A DNA stretch of 64,000 nt from CAYSCW01 sp964429795 (GTDB taxonomy: Bacteria > Acidobacteriota > Aminicenantia > Aminicenantales > Aminicenantaceae): NCBI GenBank assembly GCA_964429795.1, contig CAYSCW010000012.1, forward strand, positions 1-64,000, in the 5' to 3' direction. Positions 35,228 through 44,484 of the stretch are shown here, in pieces. How positions within the stretch are numbered: position 1 is the stretch's first letter; the number at the start of each line of letters is the position of its first letter. The notes below the pieces were generated by a model. The model had not been told where the DNA came from, ran no database searches, and worked only from the letters and a program-made list of their open reading frames with translations. A program made the position numbers and the translations under genes.

Positions 35228-36301
35228 ATGAAGTTCACCAGTTTCACCTTCATGGTAACGGAGGACTGTAATTTCAACTGCTCTTATTGCTATCAGGATA
35301 AGAAGAAAAGACATATCGATATCTCAATCCTAAAAAGAGCCATCGACTTTTTCTTTCCTTTTTTCACGGATGGATGTTCTGTCAATTTTTATGGAGGAGA
35401 ACCACTTCTTGCTTTTGAGCTTATCCAACAAGCTGTCGCCTATATTCAGCAAAAAAGCAGGGGTTTGGATAAAGGAATAAAATTCTCCATGACTTCAAAT
35501 GGAAGCCTCATTGATGACCATGTCCTTCAGTTCCTCCAAAAGAACAGATTTTCTCTTCTGTTGAGTTTTGATGGTCTTGCTCAAGAGGTCTCCAGGAAAA
35601 AAGGAAGTTTTGGACAGATTGTTTCGGTCATAGAAATGATATTGAATAAGCGGGGAATTGATTTTGAGATCAACAGTGTCTTCACGCCAAAAACCATCGG
35701 ATACCTCTCCAGATCGATTCAATTTGTTGTGGAATTGGGTGTACCAAACATTGGGATTTCGCTTTCAAAAATTACAGCTTGGGATACTGGCTCTCTTGAT
35801 CTCTTGAGATCAGAATTGAAGTCAACAAGGGATTTCCTTCTTTCTTTCTATGAATCCGCGGGCAATATTCCTCTTGCCAATTTCAGGGGTAACAGCCAGA
35901 AAGGCATTTTCGTCTGCACTGCCGGACTAGATCGGATGGCTTTGACCCCAGGGGGCAAGCTCTGGGGTTGCCATCTCTTTTTTGATTGCTTCAAGGGAAG
36001 AAAAGGAAAAGAAGAATATGCTCATTTCTGTTTTGGCGATCTTGAGTCATTTATTAAGAATCACGAGAGTATCTATCCAGAGATACTCTCCCATTATTCC
36101 CAGCTCAGAATGGACTTTTTCTATACACCGAGCACCTTTTGTATCCTCTGTGATGAAATAATGGAATGTCATGAGTGTCCCATGGTCAATAAGCTTTCCG
36201 GCTCAAAAATCTGGAGCATCCCCAGCTGGACATGCGAGATAAATAAAATTTTTCGGAGAGAAAAGAAGCTTTTTTTGAATAGAATGAGAGGCTCAGAATA
36301 A
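35228..36301 (+). CDS. radical SAM/SPASM-type peptide maturase
   Basis: 357 aa. The [4Fe-4S] motif is Cys14-x3-Cys18-x2-Cys21 (TEDCNFNCSYCYQ), followed by FYGGEPLL and MTSNGSLI, typical of the radical SAM barrel. The last third holds many cysteines: CTAGLDRMALTPGGKLWGC, CILC, CHECPM and a final WTCEI. This is a SPASM/twitch-like arrangement for auxiliary clusters. Such enzymes modify ribosomal peptides or sulfatases (anSME). No sulfatase gene is near, but a small peptide gene lies just upstream. Start ATG chosen by the motif position; its ribosome-binding site (AAGGG) is moderate. Confidence 0.82.
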   Translation: MKFTSFTFMVTEDCNFNCSYCYQDKKKRHIDISILKRAIDFFFPFFTDGCSVNFYGGEPLLAFELIQQAVAYIQQKSRGLDKGIKFSMTSNGSLIDDHVLQFLQKNRFSLLLSFDGLAQEVSRKKGSFGQIVSVIEMILNKRGIDFEINSVFTPKTIGYLSRSIQFVVELGVPNIGISLSKITAWDTGSLDLLRSELKSTRDFLLSFYESAGNIPLANFRGNSQKGIFVCTAGLDRMALTPGGKLWGCHLFFDCFKGRKGKEEYAHFCFGDLESFIKNHESIYPEILSHYSQLRMDFFYTPSTFCILCDEIMECHECPMVNKLSGSKIWSIPSWTCEINKIFRREKKLFLNRMRGSE

Positions 36302-36324
36302 GATAAAATATTTAATCTATGGTA

Positions 36325-39300
36325 TTACTTTCTGGCTCTTTTTTCTAAGAGATCAGACTGTTTCCTGGCATCCGTCAATTCCGGAAGAGTGGAATCAGCA
36401 CCATCCCAGATTTCTAGGAATTTTTTATAGCTTTCGACGGCCTTTCCGGTCCATCCTTTATTCTGGTAGATCTTGCCCAGCCAATAGAAGCTTTTGGCGT
36501 AGAGGTCTCCCCATTTCAGACGTCCGGTTGTCAGTGAAGTGATTTTTTCAAATTGTTCTCTAGCTCTGTCCCAATCTTTGCTATGACAATACAATAAGGA
36601 AAGATGATAATGATAAAAGGCATGATCGTCCTCTATATATTTCTGATTTGGTAATAATTCTAAAGCTTTCTCGAAAGCATCAATTGCTTCTGACGGCATT
36701 TTTTCTTTTACAGCTATCATCCCGGTCAGATGATAATAATTGCGCAATAGTACGGGTTTCTGCATTGTTTCGATTAGTCGCTTTAAATGTTCTGAAGTAT
36801 TTTTTGCTTCACTGATTTTACCCAGATGGAGATAAGCGATTCCTTTAAGGTGTAAAGCGAAAATTTTATTATCTAAATAGTTAATTTCTGCAGCAGCTTC
36901 TATAGCTTGATCGGCTGAGTCTAAAGCCTGAGTGAACTGTTTTGTTTGGATATTCAGATAGGTCTGATAGAGGAGAAAATCTAGCGGTAAAGGCTTGAGA
37001 TTATGTTCTGTTGAATTGTTTATCCCTTGCATGATCTCATCTTTGCATTTTTCATATTGACCTCGAGTCAGATAAAGACAAGCTAACCAAAAGTGGCCTG
37101 AGTTTTGTGAATTGGGATCATCCTTTTCCAGAAGCTTTCGGTAGGTGAGTTCGGATTCCTGGAAGTCTCCTTGAATATGATAGATATGTCCCATCAATTT
37201 CAGCAGCCTGTCCTCTCCTTTTTCTTGGGAGAGCGCATCTTCAACTTCCATCAGGGCCAGATCATATTTTCCCTCGCAGAGATAGATAATGCTTATATAA
37301 TTGTGAAACATAGCTGGAGAGAGATAATTGTTGTGGGATTGTAAGATTTCCTTCAACTCGTCATACAAACCTTTGGCCATGTAGATTAGCCGATAATTCT
37401 CCAGAGCAATCGAGGGATTGTCATAGAAGATTTTTTTGAAATGTTCTAAGGCCAAATCCCATTCTTCCAAGTTTCTGTAGATGGCTCCAAGATAAGTGTG
37501 GCCGTATTCGTCGTTGGGATAGTACTGGAGCAGTTTCTTGTAGGTTTCTATTGCTTTCTCATAGGAAGATTCTAGTATGGTATAGGCCCACGCCTGGATA
37601 AGAAGGCGCTCACGGAATGAAATACGGTCCACCAGGGATAGAGCATCCTGGCTGTATTTATCAGCAAGATCGATTTTTCCTAAGTAATGATAATTTTCAG
37701 AGATTCGTCTGTAGGCGAGCGCGAATCCAGGATCGATTCTTATGGCTTCATTGAAGGCCTCGTTACTTTCTTGGTATTTTCCTTCCTGGTAATACTGTTC
37801 GCCTATAATGTAATATCTGTTTGCTTCTGGAGAACTGGTATAGATTTTTCCAATTTCTCTATCCATGTCTGCAGCTATTTCTCGGCGAGTCAGGTCCAAT
37901 TTCGATTTGACCCATGGGGTAAGCTCATCCACCATAGAAAAAAAACTTTCTTCTCCTTTCCCCCTAACTCCTCTCGAGGCGACGAGCTCTCCCGAGTTGA
38001 TATCACGAAGCATGATGTCTATCCGGAAAAAGTCCTTTGCTTTGGCATAGTTGCCATACAATATATGATGGACCCTTCCCAGTGAAGCGATTCTCTTAAA
38101 GTCTTCCGCAGAGTAACGCCTGGCTTCAAGAAGATTTAATTCATTGAGAATATCGTAGAGTCGTTCTCCTGGTAGCACTTTGATATACATCGATTGTGAA
38201 AGATCTTGGATGATCATATCTGAAAGAGCTTTTCGCCAGTGATTCAAGGCTCTTTCTCCGGTGTTGTTTTCAAAATACATGACCGCTAGGGATATTCTGT
38301 CTTCTGGAGATGAAGCGGAGGGTGCTGGTTTCTTCTTCCCGATCAGAAAATAAATCCCAAAGGCAACCAACAGAATCAAAGGAATGATAGAGGCATACTT
38401 CAATAACTTTTTTGCCCTGGGCAGGGCGGGCATGGCTCTGGATTCCTCTTTATATTCCTCCAAATCTTTGAGAAACTCCTCCACACTCTGGTATCTCTTG
38501 TCCCTGTCTTTCTCCAAGCAGCGGAGAGTGATTCTTTCCAGAAAAGGCGGAATCAGAGGGTTGATTTTGGATGGCGAGGGAGGCTTCGTATAAAGATGTT
38601 TCTCTATGTATTCGGAGGAGGTTTCAGCCTCGAAAGGCCGCTTTCCTGTCAGCATCTCGAAGATGATGATGCCAAGAGAATAGATGTCAGCTCTTTGGTC
38701 GACTTTTTCTCTTTTTGCCTGCTCCGGGGAGATGTAAGGAGGAGTCCCGATGATTCCCTTCGGCGGTCCTTCTTCTCGTGCGGCTACGGATTTGGCCACT
38801 CCGAAGTCCATGACAAAAACATTGCCATCATTGTCGATCATGATATTTCCGGGTTTTAGATCGAGATGAACGATGCCCTTTTGATGGGCTGCCCTGAGTG
38901 CGAAGCATACCTGTTTGGTGATGTTGATGCTGGTCTCCATAGTCAGGGTGCCGGAAGTCTGAATAAACTCTTTGAGGTTTTGACCCTTGATATAGTCCAT
39001 GGATATGAATTTGATATCCTCGATTTCTCCTAGATCATGAATCCGGATCACATTCTCTTGGGAGATGGATCGGGCAAGAAGCGTCTCTTTCTTGAATAGC
39101 TGGATAAAGCGAGGATGGGAAGAGTATTCGGGCCGGATCATTTTTAAGGCCACTGTTATGCCTAATTCTTTATCTTCAGCCTTATAAATCCGACCCATGC
39201 CGCCGCGGCCGACCTCTTCGATGATGCGATAGCGGAGGCCAAAACTCTCGCCAGGGGAAAATTGAAGCTTATCATCGATGAGCTCTTCCATGGGAGGGGT

Positions 39301-39459
39301 ATAGGTTAAGGTCTTCTGTTTTTCCTCCAAGGGAAATCCGCATCTGTGGCAGTAGCGGCTCTCTATAGTGACTGGATAATAACATTGAGGACATCTGGCT
39401 TTATTATCCTGATTCCCCATTGTTGGTATAAATATATAGATAAAGCGGAGATAAGTCAA
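36325..39459 (-). CDS. Ser/Thr protein kinase with zinc ribbon and TPR repeats
   Basis: 1044 aa (or 1031 from ATG 39420, where the zinc ribbon begins sooner). Domains in order: zinc ribbon with Cys 23, 26, 37, 40; a Hanks-type kinase about 75-335 with the glycine loop GRGGMG, Lys106, HLDLKPGN (Asp200), DFG at 218-220 and GTPPYISPEQ; one membrane helix at 355-374; a TolB/FlgO-like segment about 388-520; then roughly a dozen TPRs to the C-terminus. The catalytic loop has Leu instead of Arg before Asp (non-RD). It is probably an envelope-anchored sensor kinase with its TPRs outside. No clear ribosome-binding site. Confidence 0.9.
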   Translation of the reverse strand: MTYLRFIYIFIPTMGNQDNKARCPQCYYPVTIESRYCHRCGFPLEEKQKTLTYTPPMEELIDDKLQFSPGESFGLRYRIIEEVGRGGMGRIYKAEDKELGITVALKMIRPEYSSHPRFIQLFKKETLLARSISQENVIRIHDLGEIEDIKFISMDYIKGQNLKEFIQTSGTLTMETSINITKQVCFALRAAHQKGIVHLDLKPGNIMIDNDGNVFVMDFGVAKSVAAREEGPPKGIIGTPPYISPEQAKREKVDQRADIYSLGIIIFEMLTGKRPFEAETSSEYIEKHLYTKPPSPSKINPLIPPFLERITLRCLEKDRDKRYQSVEEFLKDLEEYKEESRAMPALPRAKKLLKYASIIPLILLVAFGIYFLIGKKKPAPSASSPEDRISLAVMYFENNTGERALNHWRKALSDMIIQDLSQSMYIKVLPGERLYDILNELNLLEARRYSAEDFKRIASLGRVHHILYGNYAKAKDFFRIDIMLRDINSGELVASRGVRGKGEESFFSMVDELTPWVKSKLDLTRREIAADMDREIGKIYTSSPEANRYYIIGEQYYQEGKYQESNEAFNEAIRIDPGFALAYRRISENYHYLGKIDLADKYSQDALSLVDRISFRERLLIQAWAYTILESSYEKAIETYKKLLQYYPNDEYGHTYLGAIYRNLEEWDLALEHFKKIFYDNPSIALENYRLIYMAKGLYDELKEILQSHNNYLSPAMFHNYISIIYLCEGKYDLALMEVEDALSQEKGEDRLLKLMGHIYHIQGDFQESELTYRKLLEKDDPNSQNSGHFWLACLYLTRGQYEKCKDEIMQGINNSTEHNLKPLPLDFLLYQTYLNIQTKQFTQALDSADQAIEAAAEINYLDNKIFALHLKGIAYLHLGKISEAKNTSEHLKRLIETMQKPVLLRNYYHLTGMIAVKEKMPSEAIDAFEKALELLPNQKYIEDDHAFYHYHLSLLYCHSKDWDRAREQFEKITSLTTGRLKWGDLYAKSFYWLGKIYQNKGWTGKAVESYKKFLEIWDGADSTLPELTDARKQSDLLEKRARK

Positions 39460-39944
39460 TTTTACGGCTACTCGGAAAAGAAAGATAAACCTCTGTGCAA
39501 TTCCCTAGCTTAAACTGGGATTCTGAGGCTTTTTTGATTTTCCTTTTTCACAACCTATATTGTATGGAAGTGGAAAATTTTGTATAATAAAATTAAATAT
39601 ATTCTTAGAGAACCGAAGAAGAAATATTCTTGTAAGGGTAGGGGAAGAGACAAGAAGATGGATAAAGAGTCCATTAATTGAAACACAATAAAGTGACCCA
39701 TACCGGAGCTTGATCATCAATAAAGTGGCTGGCTGTTGGGGATCTTGCCGAGGAATGAAAAAGGAGGGATGGGCCCCGCCCAGCCAGCAAAGCAGGGACG
39801 CAAATTTAATATGCAAAAAAGGTGCCAATATTTCAATTTAGAAGAGAAATGTGGAAAAGAGAAATTTTCTTCATATATTTCGATCTAATTTAGAAATTTC
39901 ATAAGGGGTTAATAATGATAGTCAGATTATTATTATGCATAACT

Positions 39945-39969
39945 TTCCACAATTGTGGAATATTTTCCA
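39945..39969. promoter_or_regulatory. tandem palindromes, likely activator site
   Basis: TTCCACAATTGTGGAA (39945-39960) is a perfect 16-bp palindrome. Overlapping it is TGGAA-TATT-TTCCA (39956-39969). They lie about 95-120 bp upstream of the sigma-54-type promoter, the normal position of an enhancer. Similar TATGGA/TCCATA palindromes stand before other signalling genes (45194-45211, 48421-48438). Confidence 0.5.
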
Positions 39970-40064
39970 TAACCCAAGAAGAATTGGTCATAAATGTTCA
40001 CTCTCCAAATTTTTATTATTACTAAAAACAAAAGAATTAGAAGCCTTGTTGACTTTTTTCCAAT

Positions 40065-40082
40065 TTGGCATTTTTCTTGCTT
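40065..40082 (+). promoter_or_regulatory. sigma-54-type promoter of the 877-aa hybrid kinase
   Basis: TTGGCATTTTTCTTGCTT contains GG at 40067-40068 and GC at 40079-40080 with exactly ten bases between. It matches TGGCAC-N5-TTGCT with one change. A sigma-54-dependent activator gene lies in the same cluster (46813-48225). Confidence 0.6.
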
Positions 40083-40381
40083 AGTTCATAAGAGAGTTGA
40101 TTCTTATCGAGAATCAAAAAAATGAGAGAGAGATCGATACGAGCAGCAGTATATTATTCTTTAATTGTTTTTCTCTGAAAATTTTGTTTTGCCATATACA
40201 TGAGGTTTTAACTTTTTCTGGGTGGGAGATTTTAGTTATCACAGAGAAGGATTTATTTAAGCATATGCAAGCAAATGATACAGTACGTGCCAATATTTTT
40301 CGATATCAAGGTCAATTGTGATTAGAATCAGATCAATCAGAGAATGAGATCCATGAGACAAGACACAATGAGGAGAATAAA

Positions 40382-43015
40382 ATGAAGGTAAAAGCAAAAA
40401 TCTTGATTGTGGAAGACGAAAGGATTGTAGCTGAAGAGATAAGAAGGATGCTGGAATACTTGGGTTATAATGTTTCGTCGATAGCCTCATCAGGGGAAGA
40501 TGCGATAAAGGAGTTCGAAGAAAAAAGACCCGATTTGATTTTGATGGATATTAAATTGAGAGGAGAAATGGATGGTGTGGAGGCTGCTGCCAAAATCCGT
40601 GAACGTGCTGATATTCCTATAATCTACATTACAGCATTATCCGATAAAAATACGTTAGAACGGACAAAAGCAACCGTACCTTTTGGATATGTCCACAAGC
40701 CTTTAGAAGAAAAGGAGTTATACACCGCAATTGAGATGGCTTTATTCAGATACAAAATGGATAGAAAGTTAAAAGAGAGTGAAGAAAGATACAGAGATCT
40801 GGTCGAAAAGGCTGGGATTGCTATTCTCATCGATGATAAAGCTGGTAACTTCAAGTATTTCAACAAGAGACTTTTAGAATTGTTCAGATACACAGCAGAT
40901 GAAATGAAGAAGCTGTCCATTCAAGAAATTGTGCATCCGGAAGATTTTCAAAGAGTTAGGAGATTTCATAAAGGAAGAATTGGAGGTAGAAAGGTTCCAT
41001 CAAGATATGAATTCAAAGGAATAAAGAAAGAAGGGACGATCATCTATGTTGAAGTGGATGCTATTGGATTGAAAGAAGGAGATGAAATTGTTGGTACCCG
41101 ATCTTATTTATGGGACATTACTGAACGCAAACAAGCTGAAGAAAAATTAAAAGAATCCGAGGAGAAGTTCCGGAACATTTTCGGGAATGCCTCTGATGGT
41201 ATGGTCTATCTCGACAACCAAGGAAAGATCGTTGATGTCAATGAAATTGCAGTTCATATATTTGGCGGATCAAAAAAAGAATTGCTTGGGAAATATTTCT
41301 CGAAGATTGGTGTATTTCAACCCAAAATTCTACCCGTAATCATAAAAGGATTTAACAGAGCACTGAAAAGAAAAATATGCACCCTTGACAATTTAATGAT
41401 AAAAAACAAGAAAGGGAAAGATATATATCTGGAAAGTTCGGCTACTCCTCTGAAAAAAGATAATAAAATTGCTGGTCTTCTTATTATTGTTAGAGATGTT
41501 ACAGAACGGAAGAAAGTCGAGGAAGAATTGCTCCGTCTATCTACTGCCGTAAGGATGTCTACGGACAGCATAGTCCTGAGCGATATTAATGGAGATATTA
41601 CCGATGTCAATGAAGCCACATTAGAAATGTATGGTACAGAAGATAAAAAAGATTTGATTGGGAAAAATTTTGTTGATTTAATTGCTCCAGAAGATCAGAA
41701 AAAAGCAATTACAGGTTCAGAAGAGGCACTGGAGAAGGGATACGTCAAAGAAAAGGAATATCATGTTATCGTTAAAGATGGCAGTAAAATTCCTGTGGAG
41801 ATGAGTGTAGCCGTTATGAAAGATGCTTATAATAAACCAATAGGATTTGTATCAATATCCAGAAACATCACCGAGCGTAAAAAGACAGAAGAAGAGAGAG
41901 AAAAGCTTCAAGAGCAGCTAATTTATTCAGAAAAGATGGCTGGGATTGGAACGCTAACTGGTGGTATCGCCCATGAGTTCAATAACCTTCTCCAGATCAT
42001 CAAAGGGCATACAGAGTATGCTAGGAAGACCCAAAAGCCTCAAGATATCCAAGAAGCTTTTGATATTGTTATTTCTAATACGGAGAGAGCAAGAAGGATT
42101 GTGAGAGACTTGCAGGCTTTTGCAAATCAGGAAATCTCAAAAAAAGAGCGAGTTTATGTTACCGATCTTATTGAGTCTGTATTAGCTCTAACAGCAGAGC
42201 ACTTCGAGAAACATAATATTAAAATCGTGAAAAAATACAAGAGTATTCCGCTTATAAAAGTTAACAGAGGAAAGATGGAGCAGGTCTTTCTTCATATGGT
42301 GACCAATGCTCGTGATGCGATGTTACCAGAGGGTGGGAAATTGGAGATAGAAGTAAGGCAATCGGGGCAAAACATTGTAATCAGTTTCTCAGATACAGGA
42401 AAGGGAATTATAAGAAAGAATTTGGGTAAAATATTCGAACCCTTCTATACTACAAAAGGTCCTGCTGGAAAAAGCGAAATTCCAGGCATCGGACTTGGGC
42501 TGTCTGTTTCTTATGGGATCGTCAAAAGACATGGCGGGACGATAGATGTTGAGAGCAAAATAGGGAGGGGAACAACATTTACCATAAGATTACCCTTTGA
42601 AAAAGAAAAACAAGAAAGAAGGGAAAAAGAAAGCATAGGGAAGAACGCAATGGGAGATTCTTTGCCTATGAATATATTGGTAGTGGACGATGAGGTAGGA
42701 ATATGCAGGATGTTGACTAAATGGTTATCTTTGGAAGGGCATAATGTTGAATACTCGTTGACCGGGAAGAAGGCCATAAATCTGGCTAAAGGGAAGCATT
42801 TTGATCTGGTTTTTTTGGATGTCGTGATGCCTGGAATGCCATCGACTGATGTCCTGGAGAAAATAATAGAAGTTTCCTCGGCTTCTGATGTTGTGATTAT
42901 GACAGGAAAATTGATAGACAAGGATTTATATAACCAGCTGAAACAAAAGGGGGCTTCAGGCTTTCTGCAGAAGCCATTTAAATTGGATGATATTATGAAA
43001 TTCTTAAAAATCTGA
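40382..43015 (+). CDS. hybrid histidine kinase: receiver-PAS3-HisKA-HATPase-receiver
   Basis: 877 aa, soluble. N-terminal receiver (Asp56 in LILMDIKL, acidic pair in VEDE), three PAS domains (about 130-255, 260-375, 385-505), and a dimerisation/phospho-acceptor helix with His531 in GGIAHEFNN. The HATPase domain has NARDAM, DTGKGI and GIGLGLS. The second receiver near the C-terminus carries Asp813. No membrane segment or signal peptide is seen, so it senses a cytoplasmic cue. It is preceded by a sigma-54-type promoter. Its C-terminal half is strongly similar to the next two genes, suggesting duplication. Confidence 0.93.
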   Translation: MKVKAKILIVEDERIVAEEIRRMLEYLGYNVSSIASSGEDAIKEFEEKRPDLILMDIKLRGEMDGVEAAAKIRERADIPIIYITALSDKNTLERTKATVPFGYVHKPLEEKELYTAIEMALFRYKMDRKLKESEERYRDLVEKAGIAILIDDKAGNFKYFNKRLLELFRYTADEMKKLSIQEIVHPEDFQRVRRFHKGRIGGRKVPSRYEFKGIKKEGTIIYVEVDAIGLKEGDEIVGTRSYLWDITERKQAEEKLKESEEKFRNIFGNASDGMVYLDNQGKIVDVNEIAVHIFGGSKKELLGKYFSKIGVFQPKILPVIIKGFNRALKRKICTLDNLMIKNKKGKDIYLESSATPLKKDNKIAGLLIIVRDVTERKKVEEELLRLSTAVRMSTDSIVLSDINGDITDVNEATLEMYGTEDKKDLIGKNFVDLIAPEDQKKAITGSEEALEKGYVKEKEYHVIVKDGSKIPVEMSVAVMKDAYNKPIGFVSISRNITERKKTEEEREKLQEQLIYSEKMAGIGTLTGGIAHEFNNLLQIIKGHTEYARKTQKPQDIQEAFDIVISNTERARRIVRDLQAFANQEISKKERVYVTDLIESVLALTAEHFEKHNIKIVKKYKSIPLIKVNRGKMEQVFLHMVTNARDAMLPEGGKLEIEVRQSGQNIVISFSDTGKGIIRKNLGKIFEPFYTTKGPAGKSEIPGIGLGLSVSYGIVKRHGGTIDVESKIGRGTTFTIRLPFEKEKQERREKESIGKNAMGDSLPMNILVVDDEVGICRMLTKWLSLEGHNVEYSLTGKKAINLAKGKHFDLVFLDVVMPGMPSTDVLEKIIEVSSASDVVIMTGKLIDKDLYNQLKQKGASGFLQKPFKLDDIMKFLKI

Positions 43016-43269
43016 ATGATATACATTTATTACTTAGATTTAGATTGAGAGAGATATTTAGATCTGCTGCAAAAAAGATTCGATATGGATTAAAGGAAAC
43101 ATACAAAAACAGGTTGATAGGTGTTTATCGTCCTCTTTAATATCTTCGATTGAAAAACAGAATTTTTAAGATTATAATTTGACCAGAATTCTGAAAAGTG
43201 AGGGCAAAGTTCAATCCTTCAAGATCCTAGGGTGATCTCCCTCAAATTTTTCTACTTAAATAAATTAAA

Positions 43270-44481
43270 ATGAGAGAAAAGGACAAGACAAAGAAACAAC
43301 TTATAGATGAGTTGGTAGCATTGCGTCAAAGAATTTCTGAATTGGATAAGGCAGAAAAAGAATTAAAAATGCGGGAACAAGAAATCCATCTGATCGCTGA
43401 TAATGTTCCAGGGCTTTTTTCATATGTTGATAAAGACGGATATTATCGCTTTGTCAACAAGAAATATAGAGAGTGGTTTGGAATTTCTCAAAAAAACATC
43501 ATTGGGAAACACTATAGCCAAGTACTTGGAGAATCGACTCGTAAGCTGATAAGGAATTACATAAAATCAGTTCTATCTGGTCAAAGAGTCCGATACACAC
43601 AAAAACTTCCGTACATCCATGGCGGGACTCGCTGGGTTTCAGCAGACTTAGTTCCAGATGTAGATGATTTTGGAAATGTAAAAGGCTTTTATGCCCTGGT
43701 TGTTGACATCACTGATCGCAAGCAAGCCGAGGAAGAAAGGGAAAGACTTCAGAAACGACTTGTACAATCAGAGAAAGTGTCAGGAATTGGCACTCTGGCC
43801 AGTCGCATAGCCCATGAGTTTAATAACCTTCTTCAGATAATGAGAGGACACTCAGAATTTGCCCTGAGAAAAATGAAGGCTAGAGACATGGAAGAAGCTC
43901 TGAAAATAGTCTTAGATTCTTCAGATAAAGCCTCGAAGATCATCGAAGATTTAAAAACCTTTTCGAGAAAAGAATCTTCTAAGAAGGAACATTATAAAAT
44001 TACAGAATCAATAGAAGAAGTGCTATCACTAACAAAAAGACAACTCAATAGGAACAATATTAAAGTGGTGAAAAAGTTTGAAGTAACTCCTGAGGTGGAG
44101 ATTAATAAGGGAGAAATTCAGCAAGTGTTTTTGAATATGATTACCAACGCAAGGGATGCAATGATGCCGAAGGGCGGAAGATTGGAGATAAAAGTTAAAG
44201 AAGTAAATGGAAAAGCTGAGGTGAGTATAAGAAATACAGGAAAGGGAATAAAGGAAGAGGATTTGCACAGAGTATTTGATCCTTTTTTTACAACGAAAGA
44301 TGTTAACAATGGGAGGAGAGGGCTCCATGGCACAGGTTTAGGATTGTTTGTTTCTTACGGAATTGTGAAACAGCATGGAGGCGAGATTGATGTGGAAAGC
44401 AAGCCAGGAGAGGGAACCACTTTCACTATTAAATTGCCAGTTAGGATGGGAAATGTAAAAGAAGTAAAGAATAAGAATTGA
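43270..44481 (+). CDS. PAS histidine kinase
   Basis: 403 aa: a short coiled coil (RQRISELDKAEKELKMREQE), one PAS domain (about 38-155), HisKA with His182 in SRIAHEFNN, and HATPase with NARDAM, NTGKGI and GTGLGLF. It lacks membrane segments. From the HisKA domain on it is very similar to the preceding hybrid kinase. It ends three bases before the stand-alone receiver gene, so the two represent the split equivalent of that protein's C-terminal half. No ribosome-binding site is obvious. The 254-bp spacer upstream shows no promoter I would trust. Confidence 0.92.
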   Translation: MREKDKTKKQLIDELVALRQRISELDKAEKELKMREQEIHLIADNVPGLFSYVDKDGYYRFVNKKYREWFGISQKNIIGKHYSQVLGESTRKLIRNYIKSVLSGQRVRYTQKLPYIHGGTRWVSADLVPDVDDFGNVKGFYALVVDITDRKQAEEERERLQKRLVQSEKVSGIGTLASRIAHEFNNLLQIMRGHSEFALRKMKARDMEEALKIVLDSSDKASKIIEDLKTFSRKESSKKEHYKITESIEEVLSLTKRQLNRNNIKVVKKFEVTPEVEINKGEIQQVFLNMITNARDAMMPKGGRLEIKVKEVNGKAEVSIRNTGKGIKEEDLHRVFDPFFTTKDVNNGRRGLHGTGLGLFVSYGIVKQHGGEIDVESKPGEGTTFTIKLPVRMGNVKEVKNKN

Positions 44482-44484
44482 CAG

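Larger units (their letters stand above)
39460..40381. other. long regulatory intergenic region before the first hybrid kinase
   Basis: About 920 bp with no convincing gene. ORFs at 39505-39828 (minus) and 40097-40321 (plus) lack ribosome-binding sites and family character. It contains a GC-rich inverted patch (GGGATGGGCCCCGCCC, near 39766), two palindromes at 39945-39969 and a sigma-54-type promoter at 40065-40082. The leader from that promoter to the kinase start is about 290 nt. Confidence 0.45.

Noticed and set aside
39505..39828. 107-aa ORF on the minus strand in the long intergenic region
   Set aside because: No ribosome-binding site, Ser/Phe/Leu-rich composition typical of translated AT-rich noncoding DNA, no family character.
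40097..40321. 74-aa ORF just after the sigma-54-type promoter
   Set aside because: No ribosome-binding site and no protein-like pattern; better read as the leader of the kinase mRNA.
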